This document shows, piece by piece, positions 5,272-12,200 of a stretch of DNA of 12,700 bases (the stretch's first letter is position 1; each line of letters begins with the position of its first letter). The notes beneath the pieces are model-generated. The model made no database searches. It saw only the letters and a list, made by a program, of their open reading frames with translations, and had not been told where the DNA came from. Source of the DNA: Deltaproteobacteria bacterium UBA2957 (GTDB lineage: Bacteria; Myxococcota_A; UBA796); assembly GCA_002348535.1 (NCBI GenBank), contig DEBL01000073.1, forward strand, positions 1-12,700, given 5' to 3'. The position numbers were made by a program, and so were the translations under genes.

Positions 5272-7398
5272 CTAATTTCTTGTCGCTGTGGAAACGATTG
5301 CAAAGGGAAAAACAGGGCCCGAACCAGCCAGCCTCAACAAGGCGCCAATGACGGCAAACGTCCACCCCGAGTCCACCGCGTCATCCACCAGCAACACTGG
5401 TCCATCCGGCAGCTTCCCCTCGACTGAAAACACGCCATCCAAGTTGCGACAACGATGGTGCGTATTCTCCATCTTTTTCTGCGGACTATTGCTCTTGAGC
5501 TTCTTCACAACATCAATGCATGGAATACCAAGTTTGTGGGCCAGTTTTTTTGCAAAGTCAGGCACTTGCTTTGGGTGCGACACGGAAGGAACGTACGCCA
5601 CCCAAGCCGGCACTGGGTCAGGCTTCCAGCGCCGGCGGATGAGCTTTTCTGCTGCTTTTACTAATCGCGGATCGAGCTTGCCCCGGCGCTTACCCTTCAT
5701 AACGATCTCGCCCCATCCAGCCTCGCCCCAGCGACACAATGCACGACCTACTTCATGTTCGAGTTTACCAAAGTAGTTTTCGAACTGATATTCGGGCCAG
5801 CGGTGGGCCACGTTCGTCTTCGTTCCCGCCTTCCGCCTTGGCATAATTTTGATCACTTGGTTTTCAATAAACTCAGCCGCCGCAACCGCGGTTTCATGCA
5901 TGTACTCACGAGACAACGCACCTGCCGGATGACAGCCTTGACATCGCCCGCAAGCGGTAGTCTCGTCATCATCCAGTTCCTGAGCCAGAAACTGCATCGA
6001 ACACCCTTGGTGTTCCAGATACTCCTGCATGCGTTCCCATTCCCGCTGCTTGCGCTCGCACAAGTAACTTATGCGTGAATGGGGCAGGGTGTAGTCGCGT
6101 AGTGTGCGCTTGTATCGCCTCGGGCGCCCTTGCACCAAAATCGGTGCTGGTGATTCTGCAGCCAAGAACTTTAGGGCTTGCCCTACTTTACCCGCCTTTG
6201 CGTTGACGCTTGCACAAACTTCGGCGACTGTACATCCATCATCTGAAGCGTCCAAAACTGCCAGTATTTCATCTACGACTCCAGATTTTGGGAACGCCTG
6301 TTGAATGAAGTACTCTTGGATGTCTTTGTCTTCATCCCCTGACAGCAAGACGCCGTACGCCTTTGGAATGCCGCGCCCAGCCCGCCCGACCTGCTGGTAA
6401 TAGCTCACAACTGAACCTGGACTCTGATAGTGAATCACAAACGATAAATCAGGCTTGTCGTATCCCATACCAAGGGCCGATGTTGCCACCAGCGCTTTCA
6501 GATCATTACTAAGTAGCGCCTCTTCAAGTTCGAGTTTCCGTTGCAGACCCGCTTTATTATTAAAACCGTCTCCGCTGTGGTACGCGGCCACTTTAATGCC
6601 ACGTTTCTTTAGCCAATCGGCAACCATTTCCGCATCCCGGGTAGTGGTCGCATAGATAATCCCCGTCCCTTGCAGTTTTGGCAGGGTATCTGCGAGCCAA
6701 GCCAACCGCTGCGACCGTTTCGGGAAAGATATCGACTGCAGTTGAATCGATTTGCGAGTCAGCTGTCCTCGTAAAACCTCGATTTCATCGCCCAACTGTG
6801 CTGAGACGTCCTCCATGACTCGTTGGTTCGCAGTGGCAGTCGTTGCGACTACCGGAAGGTTTCGAGGCAGGGATTTTAGAATGTTTACGATCCGTTTATA
6901 GTCCGGTCGAAAGTCATGCCCCCAGTCCGAAATACAATGGGCCTCGTCAATAACCAAGAGCCCCACTCGATTGGCGATCTGGGGCAGAACTTCATCCGCG
7001 AATTCTTGATTGGCCAATCGTTCCGGCGAGATGATCACTGCATCCAGTTCATTTGCCAGTAGCGCATTCTTAGTTGCCTCATTGCTCTCTTTTTCGTTCG
7101 ATGAATTGATGGTTCCAAGCCGAACCCCATAGCTCCGCGCCGAGTCAATCTGATTCCGCATCAATGCCAGAAGTGGAGACAGAATGATTGTGGGCCCAGC
7201 TCCGCGCTCTCTCAGGATTCTCGTGGCGATGAAGTACACCGCACTCTTCCCCCAACCCGTTCGCTGAACCACCAGCAGCCTTTGGCGCTTTTCGACCACA
7301 GCTGAAATCGCCTCCCATTGGTGCTCTTTGAATTCGGCATCTTGTCGATCTAGGCTTTCCCTGAGAATCGACAGCGCATGTTGCCGCACTTCACTCAT
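5272..7398 (-). CDS. RecQ-family helicase fused to a C-terminal ComF-like phosphoribosyltransferase
   Basis: A 708-residue fusion. Residues about 20-350 are a superfamily 2 RecQ helicase core: Walker A RTGWGKS at 46-52, DEAH at 151-154, TTATAN at 186-191, and motif VI QQVGRAGRG at 335-343. A RecQ-type zinc module follows, with Cys466, Cys483, Cys486 and Cys489. I recognise no RQC or HRDC domain in 490-595. Residues about 598-705 match ComFC-type phosphoribosyltransferases: a KKLAHKLGIP...SPQKKM segment, then the PRPP-binding loop LLVDDAVDSGWT at 669-680. RecQ unwinds DNA 3'-5'; the PRTase domain could modify a nucleotide, a nucleic acid or a protein. With the adjacent DprA-like protein this recalls ShosTA (PRTase toxin, DprA-like antitoxin), with the PRTase attached to a helicase. 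The ATG is preceded by TGGAGA at 7405-7410. Toxicity of the PRTase domain is inference. Confidence 0.9.
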   Translation of the reverse strand: MSEVRQHALSILRESLDRQDAEFKEHQWEAISAVVEKRQRLLVVQRTGWGKSAVYFIATRILRERGAGPTIILSPLLALMRNQIDSARSYGVRLGTINSSNEKESNEATKNALLANELDAVIISPERLANQEFADEVLPQIANRVGLLVIDEAHCISDWGHDFRPDYKRIVNILKSLPRNLPVVATTATANQRVMEDVSAQLGDEIEVLRGQLTRKSIQLQSISFPKRSQRLAWLADTLPKLQGTGIIYATTTRDAEMVADWLKKRGIKVAAYHSGDGFNNKAGLQRKLELEEALLSNDLKALVATSALGMGYDKPDLSFVIHYQSPGSVVSYYQQVGRAGRGIPKAYGVLLSGDEDKDIQEYFIQQAFPKSGVVDEILAVLDASDDGCTVAEVCASVNAKAGKVGQALKFLAAESPAPILVQGRPRRYKRTLRDYTLPHSRISYLCERKQREWERMQEYLEHQGCSMQFLAQELDDDETTACGRCQGCHPAGALSREYMHETAVAAAEFIENQVIKIMPRRKAGTKTNVAHRWPEYQFENYFGKLEHEVGRALCRWGEAGWGEIVMKGKRRGKLDPRLVKAAEKLIRRRWKPDPVPAWVAYVPSVSHPKQVPDFAKKLAHKLGIPCIDVVKKLKSNSPQKKMENTHHRCRNLDGVFSVEGKLPDGPVLLVDDAVDSGWTFAVIGALLRLAGSGPVFPFAIVSTATRN

Positions 7399-7602
7399 CG
7401 TTCATCTCCACCGCGAACTCTGCAAACAGCCGCAAAAACGATAACAGATTCGTAGGATGCCACCCCGTTCAAAAAGGGTCGCAGGTATCTCCTAGGCAGC
7501 ATCGGGCTGAAAAGATTCAAAGCAATAGTTGACGCGGGGTGCGCGTACACTGATCGGAACCAAAGAGCCCAAGGTACCCATCAAGCAACCGTTGGCTGTA
7601 CC

Positions 7603-7609
7603 AAGGAAG
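7603..7609 (+). promoter_or_regulatory. Shine-Dalgarno of the small membrane-protein gene
   Basis: AAGGAAG lies 5 nt before the ATG at 7615. This good match at correct spacing is the main reason to treat the short frame downstream as a real gene. Confidence 0.6.
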
Positions 7610-7614
7610 AAAAC

Positions 7615-7806
7615 ATGAGCAACGATGATTCAGATCGCTCCGGGTGTCTAAAGAGCTGCGGACTCCTAATTTTCGTTGTCGTCGGCCACTACGCAATGAT
7701 CAAACTGTTTGATGCTTTGCCGACACCCGACAGCACCTTCAGTGGGGGTTCTTCATCTTCGGACCGAATCTACGTTGATGAACCCGAGCGTACGAAGCAT
7801 CGGTGA
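7615..7806 (+). CDS. Small single-pass membrane protein, function unknown
   Basis: A 63-residue protein preceded by a well-placed AAGGAAG. One hydrophobic segment (about 15-32, GLLIFVVVGHYAMIKLF) would span the inner membrane, between a short acidic N-terminus (SNDDSDRSGCL) and a Ser/Gly-rich tail ending in charged residues. The two cysteines (11 and 15) are not followed by a signal-peptidase II pattern, so a lipoprotein is unlikely. It is divergent from recQ-PRTase across a 216-bp spacer that must hold both promoters, and it precedes the S1-domain gene by 85 bp. I recognise no family. Being divergent from a candidate toxin operon it might be an accessory or membrane effector, but that is speculation. 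Confidence 0.55.
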   Translation: MSNDDSDRSGCLKSCGLLIFVVVGHYAMIKLFDALPTPDSTFSGGSSSSDRIYVDEPERTKHR

Positions 7807-7891
7807 GTCAGATAATCGTGGGCCAGTTTTCGAAATAAACTCCGAGAAAACAGGTATAAAAAAATAGTTACCGTACATTAAAGGGGATTTT

Positions 7892-8401
7892 ATGGCATTT
7901 AAGACTGCCTCTAGGTTTATGCGTACGACCGCGCGTAACAACGCGCTATTCGATCGCGAAAGTCCGCAAGAGAAATGGCCAAGAAAAAAGAAGCCGATTG
8001 ATGGTAAATCCCCAAATCAACCAACAAAGCCGCCTCGAAAACTGGCTCAGGCGCACAAGAAAAATGAGTCTGTGAGAGGGACTGTAGAGAGCCTTAACAA
8101 AGGTGGCTGGGTAGTTACCCTCGTCAATGGATTTCGAGGTTTTTGCCCTTTCAGTCAAACGAAATCACTTCAACCACAAATAGCCCGAAGTAAATCTATG
8201 ATTGGGAAATCGGCTAACTTTGCGATCATTAAGTTCGAGCCGGGATCAGCCATAGTTTCTTTTCAGAGCTTCACTGACACAGTATACGCACCAGAGCCCA
8301 AAAGGGGGCGACAGAAGAAAACGAAGCCGCATACCTCAAGCGCCAGTGAGGAAAAGTGGAAGGGTGTTCTCAGTGCAATGTGGAGCGGAAAAGACACTTG
8401 A
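7892..8401 (+). CDS. Small basic protein with a single S1 RNA-binding domain
   Basis: A 169-residue protein. Residues about 59-127 fit an S1 OB-fold: VRGTVESLNKGGWVVTL, then NGFRGFCPFSQ, then the final strand AIVSFQ. The first 57 residues are rich in Lys, Arg and Pro (PRKKKPIDGKS, PTKPPRK) and the tail is again basic (PKRGRQKKTKPH), so RNA binding through both charge and the OB-fold is likely. AAGGGG ends about 5 nt before the ATG, a good ribosome-binding site. It lies inside the inner island, co-directional with the membrane-protein gene and pointing at the 3' end of ssrA. Its role could be RNA protection, translation control or a phage-related function; I cannot choose between them. Confidence 0.7.
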   Translation: MAFKTASRFMRTTARNNALFDRESPQEKWPRKKKPIDGKSPNQPTKPPRKLAQAHKKNESVRGTVESLNKGGWVVTLVNGFRGFCPFSQTKSLQPQIARSKSMIGKSANFAIIKFEPGSAIVSFQSFTDTVYAPEPKRGRQKKTKPHTSSASEEKWKGVLSAMWSGKDT

Positions 8402-8582
8402 GCAGCGGCCTCGATAGCAGCCGAGACCAGCAACGCAGGGCCAGCGTACCGCCGTCCCCTCAACAACAGCCACGACCGTACAGTGCCAGACGGCCTTCTT
8501 CCAAGGTTCGACGCCTGTTCGGCTGCGCTCAAAAGCGTGCCGCTGGCAACCTTTTGTGGCCCGTGTGGGGCCAACGCTGCGC
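8402..8582. other. Non-coding right end of the inner island
   Basis: No gene supported. It contains a hairpin-capable TGGCCC/GGGCCA pair around 8552-8568, similar in position to the hairpin beside the outer relic at 1335-1352. The short open frames here run into the tmRNA gene in spurious frames and lack start signals. Confidence 0.5.
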
Positions 8583-8648
8583 GTTCAATTCCCACCGCGG
8601 GAACCGAACAAATGCAACGAAAGATGGTGGAGGCGGTGGGAATTGAAC
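8583..8648. repeat. Perfect 16-bp inverted repeat spanning the ssrA 3' end
   Basis: GTTCAATTCCCACCGC at 8583-8598 is the exact reverse complement of GCGGTGGGAATTGAAC at 8633-8648, which belongs to the tmRNA T-arm and acceptor stem. The arms are 34 bp apart. In a read-through ssrA transcript the downstream arm could pair with the T-arm/acceptor 3' strand. The downstream part also forms its own hairpin on the minus strand (GGTTCCC with GGGAATT, 7 pairs with two G-U), but no T-tract follows, so a canonical terminator is not evident. Confidence 0.7.
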
Positions 8649-8651
8649 CCA
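8592..8651. repeat. ssrA 3'-end repeat, functional copy (partner of 1349-1408 and 3722-3745)
   Basis: This is the right-hand member of the direct-repeat set. Bases 8624-8647 are identical to 3722-3745. The longer 8592-8651 stretch matches 1349-1408 at 49 of 60 positions, including about 30 bp beyond the tmRNA 3' end. This copy completes the living tmRNA gene, as expected of an att site reconstituted by an integrating element. Confidence 0.7.
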
Positions 8652-8999
8652 CGTCCGAAACGCCTTGGAATCATGAGATACGTACGCCTTCCGGGTGCCC
8701 CCCGGCGGGTGTCGCTCCGTCTTTCCAGAGCCGTCATTCAAGTGGTAAACACCACGATGAAGTCACCTGACCTCCCCCTCATCGCTGCCGAACCCTAAAA
8801 AATACGCAGGGGAGTGCGGGTCAGTTTCTCCCCTGAGCACTGGGGCTCACGAAGTCCCCAGACTTCACTAGGCTACAGCTGCAGCCGCGAAGTGGTTGTT
8901 ATTGTTGGCAATTGAACCAATCTTGGACAGTTAAAGGCCGTGCCTCAGCCTGCGACGCCCACTCATCGTCGGTAGCCCCGTCGAAACCAGTGCGCCCCC
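8625..8999 (-). ncRNA. ssrA: tmRNA (transfer-messenger RNA), one-piece, CCA encoded
   Basis: Complete 375-nt tmRNA. The 5' end reads GGGGGCGCACTGGTTTCGAC, matching the conserved GG-TTCGAC start. The 3' end has a T-arm (GTGGGTTCAATTCCCAC) followed by CGCCTCCACCA. The acceptor stem GGGGGCG/CGCCTCC pairs at all seven positions with one G-U. The mRNA-like part is at 8868-8909. tmRNA with SmpB rescues stalled ribosomes: it accepts alanine, then templates a degradation tag. The gene is divergent from the kinase gene, and its 3' end is the attachment site of the flanking islands. I see no clear -35/-10 immediately upstream (9000-9060), nor an intrinsic terminator directly downstream; the likely original terminator lies 4.9 kb away at 3673-3715. 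Confidence 0.97.
8868..8909 (-). CDS. tmRNA-encoded proteolysis tag ANNNNHFAAAAVA
   Basis: The resume codon GCC (8907-8909) begins a 13-codon frame: GCC AAC AAT AAC AAC CAC TTC GCG GCT GCA GCT GTA GCC, then TAG followed at once by TGA. The A-N-(N/D) start is standard for tags. The end -AAVA differs from the usual -ALAA or -AVAA; other frames give no tag-like peptide, so the reading is not a frame error. The final residues of the tag are what ClpXP and related proteases and SspB-like adaptors read. Confidence 0.9.
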   Translation of the reverse strand, partial: ANNNNHFAAAAVA

Positions 9000-9184
9000 A
9001 AAATCCATCTTCGTGTTGTCTAAGAACGATGCTCTGTCCTTATCGGACCGAGCGGGAGGTTCCTGAAGATGGCCCGCTCCGGCGGTGCCGTCAAGCCAAG
9101 AACTGTCCGGTCGCATCAAAAGCGGCACGCGGATGAATCTCCTCGTCGCCGGGTCAAAGACCATTCGTCAAGGTTCTATCAATG

Positions 9185-9200
9185 CACGGGATTACCCGTG
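9185..9200. promoter_or_regulatory. 6-bp inverted repeat upstream of the kinase start
   Basis: CACGGG-ATTA-CCCGTG, a perfect inverted repeat with a 4-bp centre, ends 22 nt before the GTG of the kinase gene. It lies in the 223-bp divergent spacer between ssrA and the kinase gene (9000-9222), where I see no confident promoter hexamers. It could be a repressor operator or a 5'-leader hairpin. Confidence 0.35.
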
Positions 9201-9222
9201 ATCATCGCCATACAGAGACCCT

Positions 9223-12200
9223 GTGAGCACAGACGACGATTCCCCATCCAACGGCCAACCCACCGTCATTATGACGACGGACCGCCGCACGAGTACCTCG
9301 GCGTCGGACGAACCGGTGCAGGACTTCGCAGACGGAATGGACGACGACGGGACGGAGGCCGGGACGCCTCCATACCGCTACCGGCAACAACGGCTGCTGG
9401 GCAAGGGCGGCAACGGAGTCGTGCTCTCGGTCTTTGACCGCAAAATGAAGCGTCCCGTGGCGCTCAAGCTCAACACTTCGTCTGATTCCGACCACGCCGC
9501 CACTCTCCGCTTTCTGCGCGAGGCTCGAGTCACCGGGCAACTCAACCACCCCAATGTGATGCCCGTCTACGACATCGGCAGCGAACCATCCGGCCGTTCC
9601 TTTTTCACCATGAAAGAAGTGGTTGGGCAGTCCCTCGCCGAGCGGATCCACGCCGATACAGCCGGCTCTCTGGTCGAGCGTCTCCTCATCTTTCGGCAGG
9701 TCTGCAACGCCGTCGCCTTCGCGCACAGCCGAGGGGTGCTGCACCGCGACATCAAGCCGGCCAACGTGATGATCGGCTCCTTCGGCGAGGTCTTGGTGGT
9801 GGACTGGGGACTCTGCAAGGTCACGGATGAGGCCGACATTGTCCTTGAAGACCCAACACCATTGGGACCGCTGAGTGCCTATCAAACCCAAGTCGGCGAT
9901 GTCGCGGGGACCCCTGCGTTTATGGCGCCCGAGCAAGCCCGAGGTGACCACGAGGGCACCGACACGCGCACCGATGTCTATGCGCTCGGCGCCCTGCTGT
10001 ATGCCCTTCTTGTGGGCTCGGCTCCGTTCACTGGCGATGTCGATTCAATCTTGGAGCGGGTCAAAGCGGGTGACGTTCCCGAGCCCCGAACGGTGGACAA
10101 TCGCCGTGTTCCGCAGGAGCTCAACGCCATCATCATGGCCGCAATGGCCACCGACATCGACGAGCGCTATCCAACGGTCGCAGCCCTGTCGGCCGACGTT
10201 CAGGCTTACCTCGAAGAACGCCCCGTGAGCGTGCTGCAGTACTCGCCGGTTCAGCGCATTGGCAAGTGGGCCACGCGCAATCGCCGCGTGCTTCGCCCTG
10301 TCGGGCTGACCGCAGCACTCGCCGCGGCCGCCCTCGCCTCCGGGGGCTTGGTTCACTTCAACCGGGTCTCCGAGGCCCGAGACGCGGCCATCGCCGAGGC
10401 TCAGCGCGCCAGTGAGGCCGAGCGGGCCGCACTCATCGAGGCGGTCAACGGGCGCGCAGCCGTCGCAACCTCCGAGGCCCTCTACGGCCGAGCCGGCGCC
10501 GCGCTGACTCAACTCAAGTCTGTGCGCGACTCGATGGTCGCCCTCGACACCGACACCCTGCGGGCCGACCTCGGCATCGCCATGCTGGAGCACACCTCAG
10601 TGCAGCCCTCCGTCATCGGGCCGCTCGACTTTGGCATCATCCAGACCGCCATGACAGATTCAGGTGATCGCTACGCGCTGCTCACGCGGCACTCGATCTC
10701 CATCTGTCCCACAGCCGACTCAAGCGCCTGTGTGCACCAAGACCTCTCCCAGATGAAGCGCAGCCTCGGCCCGTGGGAGTCTGGAGGGATCTGGCTGTTG
10801 GAAAACGAGGGTGCGGGGGTCATCGCCGAGCACACCGTGACCGGCTCGCGGGTCGAGTTCCGCTCGCCGCTCGCCGACTGCGATGGGGAAACGGTTGAGT
10901 TTCACCGGGGATGGGTGACCCGTGAATGCAATGCACAGGGGATTGTGAAGTGGGCGTGGACTGACCCCGAACGCGGCACTCATCACGCCTCTCAGGATGT
11001 CAAACAAGATCTGGTATCGGTGAGCGACTCCGGCGAGCGCATGGTGGTCCATCGAATGATCGACTCCACGTCTCAGTACGATGCTCGGTTTATGCTGATG
11101 GAACAGGGGCAAGTCATCTGGAACGCGGCGCGCGGCCAGATGAACGTCCTGTCGCCCAATGGGGAGTGGATCCTCAGCTCCAACGCCACTGGGTTTGAGG
11201 CCACTCACCTTGAATCCACCACCGTTGAGACCGTCGAGATCAATGTGCCCACTCGCTTGATCTGGCGACACGACTCGAGCGGATTTTCCCTCGTCACCAC
11301 CACAGGAGAGGTGATTCAGTATTCCATTGAGGACCGAACCGTCACGGAAGACACCCGTCACCGATTCGCTGTCGACAGCACCATCCTGATGCGAGGCAGC
11401 ACCGATCGCGCCCATCAGCGGTTTCTTTTCCACGACACCCAAAACGCCTACCTGTTCCGAACGTCAGATACGGCCGCTCCCGTGGTCGATCTTGGGTTTC
11501 GGAAGGAAATTGAGACCTGTACCGAGGCCGCAATCTCACCCGACGGTAGCGTAATGGCCATTGGCACCGACTCCGGACGCCTCCTTGTCGTCGATGTTCA
11601 GACCGGGTGGATTCTGCACACGGTTCAGTTGAATGCCGACCCCATTCGGGGGCTCTCCTTTCACCCCCAAGGCCATCAACTGGCCACCGGTCACTGGGAC
11701 GGAGTCGCACGAATCTGGGATCTTACCCGCATGACCGTGGTGAACGAATTCGCCCCCAGCGGCCCATCCAGTCGCGGCGGCCCTTCCAAGATCACGGAGG
11801 TTCTCTTTCTCGATGCCAACCGGCTTCTCATCACCGGGGGTGATGGCCACATCGGTGTCTGGTCGACCGAATCCAAGGCCCAACTCGCCGACTTTACGGG
11901 TGCTGTGGGCTACGTCTGGGACAGCGCATACAGCGCCAGTCGTGACCAGGTGGTGGTGTCCAACCGCCTCGGCAAGAAGTCTGGCGTGCGTTCGGCCATC
12001 CTCGACCTCGCGACCGGTGCTGTGCAGGCCACGGTACCGGGCAACACCCAATCGTATGGGCTAGCCGTGTCGCCCGATGGGCAGCGGTTCGTGGTGGGCA
12101 GCAACGATGGAACCGCCACGGTTGCACGCCTCGACGGCACCGTTGAACAAACACTCACGATCTCCACACCGCCCGCCTATGCGGCGGCTTGGTCGACGGA

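Larger units (their letters stand above)
3722..8647. mobile_element. Putative 4.9-kb defence island integrated in ssrA (no integrase of its own)
   Basis: The segment lies between two exact 24-bp copies of the ssrA 3' end. The right copy completes the living tmRNA gene. The left copy keeps the terminator but has lost the rest of the gene. Inside are the DprA-like gene, the RecQ-PRTase gene, a small membrane-protein gene and an S1-domain gene, in DNA that looks less GC-rich than the flanking kinase. A tandem 11-bp repeat lies 121 bp inside the left end, where arm-type integrase sites are often found. I find no integrase or excisionase gene within it. It may be an integrase-less passenger moved in trans, or an element that lost its integrase. 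Confidence 0.65.

Noticed and set aside
7529..7552. TTGACG followed by TACACT as a sigma-70 promoter for the small membrane-protein gene
   Set aside because: The spacer is only 11 bp, too short for a standard promoter; a promoter is expected in this spacer but I cannot place it.
8564..8651. Integron attC-like site made from the inverted repeat next to ssrA
   Set aside because: The symmetrical arms are tmRNA T-arm sequence, and the RYYYAAC/GTTRRRY ends expected of attC are not present.
8263..8770. Open frames on both strands overlapping the tmRNA 3' end, with peptides of the GSIPTASTI or VQFPPPPP type
   Set aside because: These are translations of tmRNA T-arm/acceptor sequence; similar peptides appear at the 1381 and 3722 relics, which shows they come from the repeat and not from a protein family.
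8912..9437. Plus-strand frames 8912-9136 and 9069-9437
   Set aside because: The first is antisense to tmRNA; the second has no ribosome-binding site and runs out of frame into the kinase gene.
9202..11442. Long minus-strand open frames (9202-9951, 10045-10593, 10720-11442) under the kinase gene
   Set aside because: All are antisense to clear kinase or propeller sequence with intact motifs, lack start signals, and have composition typical of codon-mirror shadows.
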